From: Myxocyprinus asiaticus
Lineage: Eukaryota > Chordata > Actinopteri > Cypriniformes > Catostomidae
Length of the DNA: 64,000 bases
Assembly (NCBI RefSeq): GCF_019703515.2
Contig: NC_059356.1
Span: 21,023,197-21,087,196, forward strand
Direction: 5' to 3'
The position numbers and the translations under genes are program-made. The notes beneath the pieces were generated by a model that saw only the letters and a program-made list of their open reading frames with translations, searched no databases and was not told the DNA's origin. Positions 36,063 through 44,100 of this stretch are shown piece by piece. Position 1 is the stretch's first letter; every line of letters starts with the position of its first letter.

Positions 36063-36439
36063 TGTGTGTGTGTGTGCGCGCGCGTGCTCGCGCGAGCTTC
36101 GGGGAAAGTTCAAACAGTGCAGAAATAAAATGAAACTGGTGAAACTGGAAGTTGACCAAACCTCATGATATTTTTCCCCAGAAACAACAAAACAACATTT
36201 TGCTTCGATGCATATATACGGTTCGCGCTGTAATTTAACAGCCCATATTCATTATTTTGTCAAAGATACTGTCCTCTAAACAGACCAAACATAAATTACA
36301 TTTCTTGAAAATTGTACAAGTTAACCAAACTTTTTTCAGTTGCTCAACAATATTAAGAAAACGATAAACTTTGCATGCTAAGTGCATGTGATGTAACTTA
36401 CCTGCCGAACATCGTGCTCCTAAAATCCATACTGTACAT
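10869..36439 (-). CDS. mmd2: mmd2-like gene, coding exons 1-3 (5' part only)
   Basis: PAQR-family seven-transmembrane protein (monocyte to macrophage differentiation-associated 2), a Golgi/endomembrane protein by family knowledge. Exon 1 is 36402-36439 ([12 protein letters not shown] plus two bases, donor GTAAGT). Exon 2 is 30131-30212 ([20 protein letters not shown]... ending THG, donor GTAAGA). Exon 3 is 10869-11029 ([20 protein letters not shown]... ending SWKKSHH plus AG, donor GTCTGT). The phases agree across all three joins. Visible family features are the E..N..TH motif in exon 2, and in exon 3 two hydrophobic helices and SxxxH (STMFH), a motif tied to the PAQR metal site. The sequence is closer to MMD2 than MMD (SDDx[22 protein letters not shown]). 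Introns are about 6.2 and 19 kb, filled with repeats. Downstream exons (MVEHC... onward) are not found to the left. An in-frame extension upstream of 36439 is taken as 5' UTR. Confidence 0.85.
11030..12327. other. mmd2 intron 2, proximal part
   Basis: No gene or complete mobile element is recognised. A GGTTAGGTTTAGGTTTGGGG patch at about 11951-11970 is telomere-like in composition but isolated. The stretch ends at a TGTGTACT target duplication of the next element. Confidence 0.5.
12328..14114. mobile_element. Non-autonomous hAT-like element with an internal solo LTR
   Basis: Flanked by 8-bp direct repeats TGTGTACT (12320-12327, 14115-14122), the size typical of hAT insertions. The right end reads GATTATCAAAATAATCG TTAGTTGCAGCCCTAG; the left end starts AAACGATTAGTCGACG and lacks the GGGCTGCAAC block expected for a mirror end, so the left terminus is altered. 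Internal text such as AATAATCGCCCGAATAG is of the same AATCG-rich kind. No transposase is seen. A 333-bp LTR-like insert lies inside. Confidence 0.7.
13581..13913 (+). mobile_element. Solo LTR with 5-bp target duplication
   Basis: It starts TGTGGCAGCGGGGGCG and ends CCTCTTTTACA, flanked by GAGGT on both sides (13576-13580, 13914-13918). It contains a TATA-like CATAAAGAGAG at about 13699 and AATAAA at about 13863, as expected of an LTR on the plus strand. No internal retroelement sequence remains, consistent with LTR-LTR recombination. A 70-codon open frame across it is incidental. Confidence 0.8.
14123..15531. other. mmd2 intron 2, unassigned with tandem duplication
   Basis: Apart from the two-copy duplication at 14439-14848, no gene or element ends are recognised. 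The sequence is AT-rich with scattered CpG-containing patches (around 14990-15020). Confidence 0.45.
14439..14848. repeat. Two-copy tandem duplication, unit about 205 bp
   Basis: Copy 1 starts CAGTTCCCTGTAACTTTTAA at 14439 and copy 2 starts with the same 20 bases at 14644. Shared inner blocks are TAATGATAAAA.GGCAAATAT, TCTGCAAATATGC..ATAT, CGTTTAAACAGATGTAAT and AGC.CGTATTCTA. The second halves of the copies have diverged more than the first halves. Confidence 0.7.
15770..16691 (+). pseudogene. L2/CR1-type LINE reverse transcriptase, upstream fragment
   Basis: Translation in shifting frames shows non-LTR reverse transcriptase motifs: [13 protein letters not shown] at about 15818, a VPQG-like APQG.VLGP block at about 15976, [11 protein letters not shown] (YADD box, second Asp changed to Asn) at about 16068, and [15 protein letters not shown] and [12 protein letters not shown] further on. 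It contains stop codons and frameshifts and lacks the 5' half of the element. It is interrupted at 16691 by the Gypsy element and continues at 21450. Confidence 0.85.
16692..16941 (-). repeat. Truncated 3' LTR of the Gypsy element
   Basis: Matches the first about 250 bases of the full LTR at 21098 (GAGAGGATTCCATTTGCGGG, GAGGTCTACACATAGGCATG, GGAACTGGCAATACTTC), then switches abruptly at about 16941 into pol-derived sequence (CAGGTGTTTTTCTC). Confidence 0.85.
16942..17381 (-). pseudogene. Gypsy integrase C-terminal domain and chromodomain
   Basis: The 17381-17046 frame carries [19 protein letters not shown], the GPF/Y-type domain at the end of Gypsy integrases. A frameshift near 17090 leads into [20 protein letters not shown], the chromodomain that directs chromoviral integration to certain chromatin. 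The tail RPRGRPKRK is basic. The coding end abuts the truncated LTR. Confidence 0.85.
17588..18292 (-). pseudogene. Gypsy integrase core, catalytic Glu replaced
   Basis: The zinc-binding region shows [14 protein letters not shown] and CQTC (HHCC type). The catalytic core has SIDFITDLP (first Asp) and [10 protein letters not shown] (second Asp). The third position reads [13 protein letters not shown] where family members have Glu after QV, so the DDE triad is incomplete. The frame ends at 17588 in unrelated text, a frameshift relative to the 17381 block. Confidence 0.88.
18299..19905 (-). pseudogene. Gypsy reverse transcriptase and RNase H
   Basis: Split over four frames. The RT start shows [16 protein letters not shown] (about 19460) and the catalytic YIDD box in [11 protein letters not shown] (about 19150), followed by CEFH...FLGY and a [15 protein letters not shown] block. 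RNase H shows [11 protein letters not shown] and [13 protein letters not shown] near 18500. Frame changes near 19560, 19255 and 18670-18720 inactivate it. Confidence 0.88.
19902..20174 (-). pseudogene. Gypsy aspartic protease
   Basis: Contains [17 protein letters not shown], the DSGA active-site loop of retrotransposon proteases, following the zinc knuckle region. The frame differs from gag (overlap 20143-20174) and from RT. Confidence 0.8.
20143..21038 (-). pseudogene. Gypsy gag with CCHC zinc knuckle
   Basis: The first part (21038-20565) has the capsid-like region of the Sushi/Ty3 group: [23 protein letters not shown] and [12 protein letters not shown] frameshift near 20650 leads to the 20679-20143 frame with [14 protein letters not shown], a CX2CX4HX4C nucleic-acid-binding knuckle. 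The start is uncertain because sequence upstream of 21038 is also in poor frame. Confidence 0.85.
21098..21444 (-). repeat. 5' LTR of the Gypsy element (complete)
   Basis: 347 bp from TGTAAGGATG to GTTCAAATGTTACA on the plus strand, followed by the CCCAG target duplication. It contains a TATA-like GGCTTATATACATGG at about 21335-21349 read on the plus strand. Matches the truncated copy at 16692. Confidence 0.85.
21450..23105 (+). pseudogene. L2/CR1-type LINE, C-terminal fragment and 3' UTR
   Basis: Resumes the LINE cut at 16691: YLSDLL-like, [20 protein letters not shown], APKLWN-like and [19 protein letters not shown] segments end at about 22150. The 3' UTR carries stretches typical of fish L2 tails: TTGCCACAGTCGCCTTTGAC, GCTCACTGGGGGCCTGAAGA, CTGTAAAGCTGCTATGAAAC and GAAAGGCACTATACGAAAA. 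The tail is also present in the second tandem unit (28893-about 29865). Confidence 0.8.
23366..23404 (-). pseudogene. Dead copy of mmd2 exon 2
   Basis: Equivalent of 30131-30169 in unit 2. It keeps the 3' half of the exon ([13 protein letters not shown]; two Ala of the intact copy are Asp and Pro) and the donor GTAAG. A 57-bp deletion relative to unit 2 (30170-30226) has removed the 5' half of the exon, the AG acceptor and part of the polypyrimidine tract. AGT occurs at both deletion edges. It cannot be spliced in as a normal exon. Confidence 0.88.
24591..26190 (-). mobile_element. Tc1-like transposon C, 1600 bp
   Basis: The ends are CAGTGGCATGCAAAAGTTTG and its inverse (CAAACTTTTGCATGCCACTG), with TA at 24589-24590 and 26191-26192. 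Inner repeats (AAAAGTTTGGGCACCCTGC at about 24790, GGTGCCCAAACGTTTGC at about 25979) give an IR/DR layout. The matching position of unit 2 (31427-31428) has a single TA and no insert, a clean empty site. Confidence 0.93.
24830..25831 (-). pseudogene. Tc1-like transposase of element C, inactivated
   Basis: The open frame from 25831 to 25340 has the paired HTH region ([24 protein letters not shown]), the GRPRK motif and [15 protein letters not shown]. It reaches the first catalytic Asp (QTDEVKI) and then stops at TAA. Further on, in broken frames, are [12 protein letters not shown], the second Asp (QQDNYPKH, Tyr for Asp after Asn) and [20 protein letters not shown] with the Glu, keeping DD34E spacing. 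At least two stops or shifts make it inactive. The family resembles elements A and D more than B. Confidence 0.85.
26191..28283. repeat. Near-identical core of the tandem duplication, unit 1 copy
   Basis: Aligns to 31427-33519 with a constant offset of 5236 bases and, as far as read by eye, no differences. No coding region is recognised; small open frames (for example 26763-26972) are the same in both units. It lies in mmd2 intron 2. The neighbouring parts of the duplication differ at several percent. Confidence 0.8.
28284..28892. mobile_element. Diverged relic of a CACTGTAAACC-type element, unit 1 copy
   Basis: CCCAGCTGGGTTTGCATGGG, AATAGGGAGAGTAAATGTTA, GTTAGTGTTTAATGCTTTGT and AGAGGAGTTTCTGTTATGTT resemble the interior of the element at 4148-5338. 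Clear termini are not seen. It ends at the duplication junction. Confidence 0.5.
28893..34070. repeat. Tandem segmental duplication, unit 2
   Basis: Starts GCATACACCAGACAAACACC (a CAGACAAACA-type addition relative to unit 1) and ends GTCCACGGTTG, after which sequences differ. It carries the intact mmd2 exon 2 and no Tc1 insert. It shares the LINE tail (to about 29865), the CAGTG end at about 30065, the 2.09-kb matching core (31427-33519) and the relic at 33520-34070, which has lost two short segments present in unit 1. Confidence 0.93.
34071..35532. other. mmd2 intron 1, unassigned
   Basis: AT-rich intron with no recognised coding or repeat termini. Open frames on both strands are short and show no domain. 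Confidence 0.5.
35533..35592. repeat. (TA)n microsatellite
   Basis: About 30 uninterrupted TA repeats. Open frames of alternating Tyr-Ile across it are artefacts. Confidence 0.95.
35594..35890 (+). mobile_element. Tc1-like fragment, one end only
   Basis: ACTGTGCAAAAGTCTTAGGCAC just after the (TA)n tract is a typical fish Tc1-type terminus. About 200 bases further, AGAACTGTGGTGAATCCTCC and AACACTGATGTGC resemble the start of a degenerate transposase region. No right terminus is seen. Confidence 0.6.
35982..36097. repeat. Compound (CT)n(GT)n(GC)n microsatellite
   Basis: CT repeats to about 36025, GT repeats to about 36076, then alternating GC and a GCTCGCGCGAGC palindrome. It lies about 300 bp from mmd2 exon 1, in intron 1. 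The GT/GC parts are purine-pyrimidine alternating, a Z-DNA-prone type. Confidence 0.95.
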
Positions 36440-37057
36440 AGTTGTACATGTTCGCTTCGGAGCTTGCTCCTGGGTATATCGACTGCTCCCCACACAAATA
36501 GCCAACTCCGGATGTTTCAGTGTGTCCGAAAGTTGGGAAGGAAGCAGTAATGCCTCTAAACGCACGTGAAGAAAACTTTCGGTGCTCGTTGAGTGCACAT
36601 GAGCAGAACTGCGAAAAGCGGTCGCTAGACAGTGACAGACAGTAGATTTTTGGAAATATTTCCCTTTTGAATAAATAAAAACCGCAGTAACGCACACACA
36701 TTTTGTCCTGGGCACAGCATATTTAAGCGCTTCATAATCAAGGTTTGCATTGATAGTGAGCGAGTGAATGGCAGCAGAATTGTATTATGGTATATACACA
36801 GTATATGAAGCCCTCTGCCGGTTATACAAGTTCACTACATTAAAACCTGCGTTTCGGGGTTTCAAAGAAGAGGAGAAAATCGGATAAATTGCTATATGTA
36901 AAACTCACATAGGAAATATATGTTTATATATAATTTTGATATTATATGTTTTTTTTTTTATATGTATAACTTTACTATCATCTTTTACATGGTCATATCT
37001 CAGATTTCTGTATGGGTGCTTATTAACGTGACAAATGAATGGTTATAATCGAGCAGA
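36440..37057. promoter_or_regulatory. mmd2 5' flank and presumed promoter region
   Basis: This is upstream of the mmd2 start on the minus strand. The frame stays open upstream to about 36715 but shows no family similarity, so it is read as 5' UTR and promoter. A TTAAATATG box (reverse of CATATTTAA, about 36718-36726) about 280 bp upstream could be TATA-like. CpG content is modest. No experimental start is implied. Confidence 0.4.
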
Positions 37058-37079
37058 TATGGCAAGCCGAATTGACTTT

Positions 37080-37440
37080 TATTCATTCGCAGGATATGAA
37101 TTATTGACATCAACAATTCAATTTTCACTAGTTAAAATGCTAATTCTTGATATCAGGAATGTATTTTCTCCTAGTGGAAATGCCAATTGTTGATATCAAT
37201 AATTACATTTCCACTAGTAAAAACGTGAATTCTTGATATCAACAATGACGTCATCACTCGCGGAAATACATTCTTGATATCAAAATGGAATTTCAACTAG
37301 TAAAAACCATAATTTTTTGATATCTGTAACTGAATTCTTACATGTAAAAAAGGAATTGTTACATGTTGAAATGTAATTTTTACTAGTTAATATGGTCATT
37401 TCAGATATCATAAATTCCTTTTTGGATATGTGCATAATAA
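37080..37440. repeat. Left GATATC/ACTAGT array
   Basis: Roughly ten alternating palindromic boxes, e.g. TTCACTAGTTAAAATG, ATTCTTGATATCAGGAAT, AATTGTTGATATCAATAATT, TTTCCACTAGTAAAAA. Both boxes are self-complementary, so each half-unit can pair with itself as well as with the opposite arm. Confidence 0.85.
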
Positions 37441-38988
37441 TGAGGAGTGCTTACGAGTTCCTTATGTACCTTATGAATATTCAAAAAAGAAAGGTATGGA
37501 ACCTCGAAAGGAATACGCAAGCGGAAAAGAGAACCGCTAATTCATCTCCACGATCCGTTTCCTCTGTCGTTTATAAACCACACTTTTATTTTTCATATCA
37601 ACACCACAAGGTGTATATTATTTTTACATTTAATAACATTGTATGATTTTGTAAAGTGTATCGAGATAGGTCCATCTGCAGAGCCGCAGAGCCACAGCAG
37701 TCTCAGGACTAATGCAGTGTTAGCACCATCTATAGTTTGGAGCATAATTTCTTACGTTTGTTTGCTTTTTAGATTTCAAATGTGCTGTTTTTACATCGAT
37801 TTTGATTTGATTATTATCTCAAACATTTAATGGTAGCCTTTTCAACACTTTTCAATAAGGTTCCATGTGTTAACATTAGTTACAGTAGGTTTCATGAATT
37901 ATCAGCATTTATTAATTTCTGTTAATGTTAATAGATAAAACATTGTTCTTTGTTAATTTATATTTTATGAACTAATGTTAACATTTACAACTTCTAATTT
38001 TAAAAATATATTAGTAAGTGTTGAAATTAACATTAACCAAGATTAACAAATGCTGTTACAAATGAAACTTTATTGTATGGTGTTACCCATTTGACTATAT
38101 TAGGCCTATATGTGATCATTTGATTTCTTTCCTGTTCAAAGATTTCTTTAAAGTTACAAAGAGTACTTAAAAAAGACACAGAGAATGGGCATTTAATGTC
38201 ATATGTATTTAATAAAATCAAATTCAAAATAAACACTCAATTACAAACCCTAACAAAACATGTACATTGCAAAATAAATAAAAAAATCAATTACATAACT
38301 GATATGAAATTTAAATAATAATCAATTAAACTAAAATAATTATTTAAACAACAAAAGCTTGAATGATTCAAAACCAAATCATTTAAAGAAAAATACAATC
38401 TGATCGACAGTTGAACTGTTTCCAGAATAATATTCGTTATGAAATACATCTATACAGATCCAGTAGTTAGCAGATAAATACTTAGCTTAATAAAGTAATT
38501 GTTTACCAAAAATGCTAGATTTAATAAAACTTTACATAGACAACAACTTAGTGCTCTCCGGCAAGATTGTTCTGTCATTAGCTCCGCCCCTAACATCAGT
38601 CCGGAGACTGCAGGCCTGAAACTGCTGTGACTTAAGGCCGATTTATACTTCTGTGTCAAACCTATACGGCTCTGTGGCTCAGCAGATGGATACTATTGTG
38701 TCTAATGTATCTGTGTGCTGTTGATAAATGTATGAAAACGTGTTCCTTCACTTTGCATAAAATCGTAGGCTAAATTAATGTTTGGGTAGGAGGAACAAGG
38801 ACGAGTAGATATAAAAATCTAACAAACTTGTGTGCCTGTGTGTGTAAAGAAGCCGTAAAAATAATGGTTTTCACGTTTTATTTGTACTTAACCTTTGAGA
38901 AAATGAATTGGCTAAATCTTATTATTTTTAATTTTTATTATTATTTTATGCACTTTAGTTTAAAATGAAATGCACTAATTTAACAACC
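37441..38988. other. Element interior, unassigned
   Basis: No coding sequence is recognised. AT-rich blocks around 37850-38060 (GTTAACATTAGTTA, GTTAATGTTAATAGAT, ACATTAACCAAG) look like a short inverted-repeat miniature built on TTAACATTA words. A GC-richer patch at about 38570-38640 is unassigned. Confidence 0.4.
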
Positions 38989-39676
38989 GGGGCCTCGTTT
39001 CTCAATAACGATTGATCTTAGCGGTTAAGAGAGTTTTCTACCAACGATTTTACGAATGTTCGTTATTTTTTACGTACGTTTCCCAAAACTGCGCTTAACA
39101 TGAACGCAGTTTAAATGCTATTAAGAGAGTCGCTGTCCGTGTGACGGTGCTGAAATGTGACCGTATAGTGCTGCTCGTCATTGCAACTTCATTATATTTG
39201 TGCGTAACTTTAAAAATGTTTGTAATTTACCTCGCAGGGAATATTGAAAAATATTTTCTTAAATGTACAACTTAATTCACCACATAATGACTGCATTTTG
39301 TTTTGCAGAACGATATATTTATTTGACACAATCACTGCTTCGTTCATCAGATGTGCATTTTAACATTTCGTTTTCAAAATGGACTCTGTGTTTCGAGATT
39401 AAAACTTCCAGGATCAGTGCAAACAGCGGATGCCCTGTGTACGGTCCTGCTAATGACAACAAGCATTAATTCAATATAACAAGGTTATACAGAGGATTTT
39501 CATGCACTGCAGGAAGGTATTGACTTTTTTCCTTCTCTCTCTCTCTGATTGTAATTTTTACAGTTCTCTGCAACAATCATCCCACCACTCTGCTGTTACC
39601 AACTAGTCCACAAATAACTTTATTTGTTTACTTATTAATTTATCTGTTCATCCAATATTGACTAACCATTTTCTGA

Positions 39677-39765
<89 letters not shown>

Positions 39766-40076
39766 GCCTTGTCGTTAATAATAATAAAATACAATTTATT
39801 TATACTGATATTAAATGAGCATAAAGTGTAGCTATTGGCATTTAAATTGTATTAGGTGTAATTTCGAGATTGTCCTGCACATATCTGCATAAATCTGTGT
39901 CCTTATGTTGTTCTTAGCGCTCTACTATTACTCCAGAGCACTCTTTATTCTAGGAGCATTTTCAAGTGCTACTTAAGTTACGATGCTTTGGGGAAATGGG
40001 CCACAATACTAAGATGAATCTTAAAATGGATTCTACGATCTACTTAGGCTTAGGATGCTTCTGGGAAAGGAGGCCC
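38989..40076. mobile_element. Non-autonomous DNA element with GGGCCTC ends
   Basis: The left end GGGGCCTCGTTTCTCAATAA and the right end (inverse of GGGAAAGGAGGCCC) are imperfect inverted repeats. Internal words TTACGAATGTTCG, TTAAGTTACGATGC, CTACGATCTACTTAGG and CTTAGGATGC recur near both ends. The interior includes a (TTA)n microsatellite. The style is Harbinger-like, but no TWA duplication was confirmed. Confidence 0.5.
39678..39766. repeat. (ATT)n microsatellite
   Basis: About 28 ATT units with one CGT interruption near 39731. Confidence 0.95.
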
Positions 40077-40216
40077 AGGAATGTTCTTTTCAATAATAAC
40101 ACAGTGCTGTTGAGTTTATCTGTCTAGTTGCGTCATCTTGTGCAGTTAGGAAACAACGTCAGTTTAAATATTTGGTGACTTGAAAATACTCATTTAATTC
40201 GGGTATAAGATATATC

Positions 40217-40256
40217 TCTTAAATATAAGCAATATATATATTGCTTATATTTAAGA
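40217..40256. repeat. 40-bp perfect palindrome
   Basis: Centred in ATATATATAT, with arms TCTTAAATATAAGCAATATA and its exact complement and no spacer. It could extrude as a cruciform. It adjoins a larger imperfect stem-loop to about 40414 (arms with TTACACATTT.AATTTCATAAC and GTTATGAAATTAAAATGTGTAA; inner arms ATACAACTT/AAGTTGTAT). Confidence 0.85.
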
Positions 40257-40414
40257 TTTACACATTTCAATTTCATAACATAATAATTGTGTGATCTTTA
40301 GCTAATATTAATACAACTTAAATTTATTCAAGTTGTATTGATTTAATATTGTAAAATATTGCTAACTATAATTTGATTACATTTTGTTATGAAATTAAAA
40401 TGTGTAATTATAAT

Positions 40415-41589
40415 ACATATAATACTTTCCATAAAAATATGGATATGTTTGTGCTTGGATTAAATGCAATAATTTTGGTTGAAAGTGTGCGCCAGTTATT
40501 ATAATATATATATATATATATAAATTTTGCGCTGTCTTCTTGCACTTAATTACCATACAGTAACACACACAGACGTACAATATTAACATTCTAGAAGATT
40601 CGTTTATGTTATTATGCGCTATTGTAAGACTCATTCCTCCACAATGTTGTCTTAGCAGGTAAGAAGACTTTTTTCCTTGGGCAGACAGCAGCAGACGTGG
40701 GAGGCGTTTAGCACTGGGAGTGATTTTTTTGTTACTGGTTTCTCATGTCAGAAAAAGCATGCAATGTCAAGTTTCAGTGCTCATTTAAAACCATCAAACT
40801 ATAGCTAAGACTAATTATTCGGACAAAAGGCATCCCAACTGTAACTCCGTCGGCACGCAGGACTGCACAACGACCCTTATTTATGAATAATGAACAGTAT
40901 ATTGCAGTTGGAATGAATACAATTTACACCTGCTCCTTCTGTACTCCCTTAATCCCATTCGCCATTACATTTATTAAAACGCCATGAAAACAGATGTATT
41001 ATAAATTCATACAATTCATTCAATATAAAAATAATATATTATAGAGACTAAACTCCCAGTCAGCATATGATGTGGCTTGCGATCTCTTACGCGTCGTCCA
41101 TTAGAGACAACACCTCGCAACAGCACCAGATTTGTTCCCAGCAACAATATTTTTCTGCGTATGGCATGTGTAGTTTACAGTGAGTGGTAGTTGGGGACAA
41201 TATTTAACTAAAATTGAGCCAAATATGCAGAGCGGTACGAACTGTTATTCTGGCTAAAAGGATTAAGGCAGTGGAAGACGGCGTGGGTTGGCCAATCAGA
41301 TGAAAGGGGTGTTGCAGTACCGCCCACATATGCAAATCTAATATTGTTTTTATTTTATTTTTTTAACAATGGACAAAAAAGAACAATTTAAATGAATTCT
41401 CATTTTCCGTTTCTGAAGCATAAAAATAAAACTTAAAAAACAAAAGAAAAAAAATACAAAAAAAAAAGCTGTTTTACCCACATGGAATGCCTCCCTCCAT
41501 TTTTTTAACCTGCTACTGTTGGCTCCAAAAGTGGATACATGGAAAACCAGATCTCATTAATATTCATAAAGTCATTACCATAGCTATTC
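40415..41589. other. Element interior, unassigned
   Basis: No gene is recognised. It contains a short (TA)n run near 40504-40522 and a poly-A-rich segment at 41390-41470. Confidence 0.4.
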
Positions 41590-43080
41590 TTACCTGTTAA
41601 AATTGTATTTCTAGATATCGATAATAGTGTTTTTACTTGTTAAAATCACATTTAAGATATCAGTAATTCTATTTTCACTAGTTGCAAAGGCTATTTTAGA
41701 TATCAAGGCAATAAATGTTACAAGTAGAGCTCCCTTTACTGATATCAATAATTACATTGTTACTAGTTAAATGTTCATACTTGATATTACAATTGAATTA
41801 CAACTAGTGAAAATGGTCATTTTTTATATCAGCAATTGAATTTCAGCATGTTACATTTGGTATTTCTGATATCTGGAAGTGGATTTCAGATATCAATAAT
41901 TTGGAGTTAATTAATGATATCTAACAAGACTTTCTTACTAGTAACAATTGCATTACAGATATCAGAAATTAAAATTGTCACTAATAAAAACTGAATATCT
42001 GATATCAAAAATGAGCATTTTTATTCGTTGTAATTCAATTGTTGATATAAAAAATTGGCATTTCCACTAGTAGAAATTACATTCTTGATATCAAAAATTA
42101 GATTTTTACTAGTAAGAAAAGAACTGTTGATATGTGAAATTGGACTTTCAACTAGTAAGAAACTAATGTTTGATATCAATAATTGCGTTTTGAATAAGAG
42201 TGAATGACATATCGGTGTGAAACTTTACTTGTGAAAATTCAATTATAGATATCAAAAATTATGGTTTTTACTAGTTGAAATCCCATTTTTGATACCAAGT
42301 ATGTGATTTCGGCGAGTGATTTTCATCAGAGACTCCAGCCACCTGGGCCATGGGCTGTTCTCACTGCTACCATCAGGCAGGCGGTATCGCAGCATCAGTA
42401 CCCGCACCAGCCGACTCCATGACAGCTTCTTCCCCCAAGCAATCAGACTTCTGAACTCTTGATCTCCCATGATCAAAATACATCAGCACTGCACTTTATT
42501 ACTCTTATATCTGTCATAAATTATATTATTATTATATTATATTCTCTCTTAACAACACACTGGCAACTCACTATCAACCGACAGCCTGAATGTCAATACA
42601 GTACAATACAACCTACTGTACATTTTATATATACTATATTTACTTTTTTTTATTGTATAATGTGTATTCTATATTGTGTGTATTGTATACTGTACATTGT
42701 ATGTTATTATTTGTATATTGTGTTGTGTGTAATTATGTGTATATTAGACTTTAAATTGTGTTGTGTAAATCTGATGTTTATTGTAAACTGGTTTATGTCT
42801 CATCACTGTCACGACTACTATGTTGCTCGGAACTGCACCCAAGAATTTCACACACTATTGCACTTGTGTATATGATTGTGTGACAATAAAAGTGATTTGA
42901 TTTGATGATGTTATTTTTTGATATCAAGAATTCACATTTTTACTAGTGGAACTGTAATTACTGATATCAACAATTGGCATTTCCACTAGTGAAAATTACA
43001 TTCTTGATATCAAGTTATAGAATTCTAACTAGTGGAAACTGAATTGTTGATATCAACAATTCATATCCTGCGAATGAATA
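41590..43080. repeat. Right GATATC/ACTAGT array, split by a LINE fragment
   Basis: Alternating boxes as in the left array (TTTCTAGATATCGATAATAG, TTCACTAGTTGCAAAG, TACTGATATCAATAATTAC, TTACTAGTTAAATG and so on) over about 720 bp, then, after the LINE insert, 42906-43080. This arm is more than twice as long as the left array. Confidence 0.85.
42318..42905 (+). mobile_element. LINE 3' fragment (Rex1/CR1-like)
   Basis: Translation gives GLFSLLPSGRRYRSI.TRTSRLHDSFFPQAIRLLNS, the C-terminal motif of a Rex1/CR1-type ORF2, followed by a 3' UTR ending in repeated TGATTTGATTTGAT. Being 5'-truncated and ending in a short tandem repeat is the usual form of such insertions. It interrupts the GATATC/ACTAGT array. 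Confidence 0.75.
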
Positions 43081-43255
43081 AAAGCTAAAACGGCTTGCCA
43101 TAAGAAGAAACCTCAGCTCGTGCACTCTCTAAATTAAAGTCCCATGTAGAATATGGAGTCAGTACCAGCAGGTACCAGGTACTGGGGAAATTGACAAGTG
43201 TTTCCTCGATACCACTGCCCCCATGAGCTAAACAACTTTATCTAAATATTGTCTT

Positions 43256-44100
43256 ATTAGGGCCCGATGGTGTGAGGACCCTATTGTTCTTCTAGTCGTG
43301 TATTTTATTTATTTTTTTACCCCCAAATGAATCGCATTTTTGAGGGCCTAAACATACTCGAAAACTCATGAAACTTTACACACGCATCAGAAGTGGCGAA
43401 AATATCCATCTGATATGGGTTTCAGAATTAGGTGTGGCAAAATGGCTCAATAGCGCCACCTACAATCTTTCAACGATGTGCGCTTTACGCTACGTTTCAC
43501 CTACACGTACGAAAATCGGTACACATGTGTAACATGCCAATACCTACAAAAATGGTCTCTTGGACCCTTGCCCTAAACTCAACAGGAAGTCAGCCATTTT
43601 GATTTTTCTCTTAAATTTTTGCTCAGTTTTTGCCATTTCCAGGCCTCGTACTTTAACGACCTCCTCCTAGAGATTTCATCAGATCTACTTCATATTTGGT
43701 TATTCTAACCTAAAGGCCTAGGCGATGCTAAATTGCTAAGTTTTTGAGTTTTCTTTGAACGGCGTTCAAGAACTTTGTGGCGCCCTTACAAAGTTTGATG
43801 TTTCACCATGAAACAGGAAGTTGTTATCACTCAAACATAAAATGTCCAATCTGCTCCAAACTTTACATGTTTTATAAGAGTCCTGGCCTGAATACACCTA
43901 CGTGCCAATATTCAGTTATAGTCATAGCGCCACCTACTGGCAACAGGAAATGACATGTTTTACACTGTGATACACTCTTAACAACATTTAAGTGCTAAAA
44001 AAATACCCCCAAAAAATTGGAGTGACATTTCCCTGGCACAGCAGCCCCAACGTGCACCAGGGTGCGAGGGCCCGTTCATCGCTGCTTGCAGCTTTAATTA
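43256..44100 (+). mobile_element. Abundant fish interspersed repeat with GGGCCC ends
   Basis: Starts AGGGCCCGATGGTGTGAGGA and ends GTGCGAGGGCCCGTTCATCGCTGCTTGCAGCTTTAAT. The interior has the recurring AGCGCCACCTACTGGCAACA and GGAAGTCAGCCATTTTGATT words. The 3' GCTGC-TT-GCAGC hairpin is reminiscent of Helitron/Helentron-type ends but is too short to decide. Non-coding. Confidence 0.6.

Larger units (their letters stand above)
37058..43102. mobile_element. ~6-kb element with inverted arms of alternating GATATC and ACTAGT palindromes
   Basis: The termini are TATGGCAAGCCG at 37058 and CGGCTTGCCATA ending at 43102; the mirror match continues as TTTTATTCATTCGCAGGATA (left) against its reverse complement (right). 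Inside each end is an array in which GATATC and ACTAGT (or close variants) alternate every about 25-35 bases (left 37080-37440, right about 41590-43080). The interior (37440-41590) holds other repeats but no transposase. The right array is interrupted by a LINE fragment (42318-42905). I do not recognise the family. Confidence 0.7.

Noticed and set aside
36398..36715. 105-codon minus-strand open frame ending in mmd2 exon 1, which could extend the protein N-terminus
   Set aside because: Only the last 13 residues fit the gene's exon 1; the upstream part has no resemblance to MMD2 and no conserved features, so it is read as 5' UTR.
42459..42875. 138-codon Tyr/Leu/Ile-rich open frame
   Set aside because: It is the AT-rich 3' UTR of a LINE fragment.
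37080..43080. A CRISPR array or plain satellite, because of regular GATATC/ACTAGT spacing
   Set aside because: The spacers are neither unique equal-length inserts nor identical monomers, the arrays are inverted relative to each other and bounded by terminal inverted repeats, and the host is a vertebrate.
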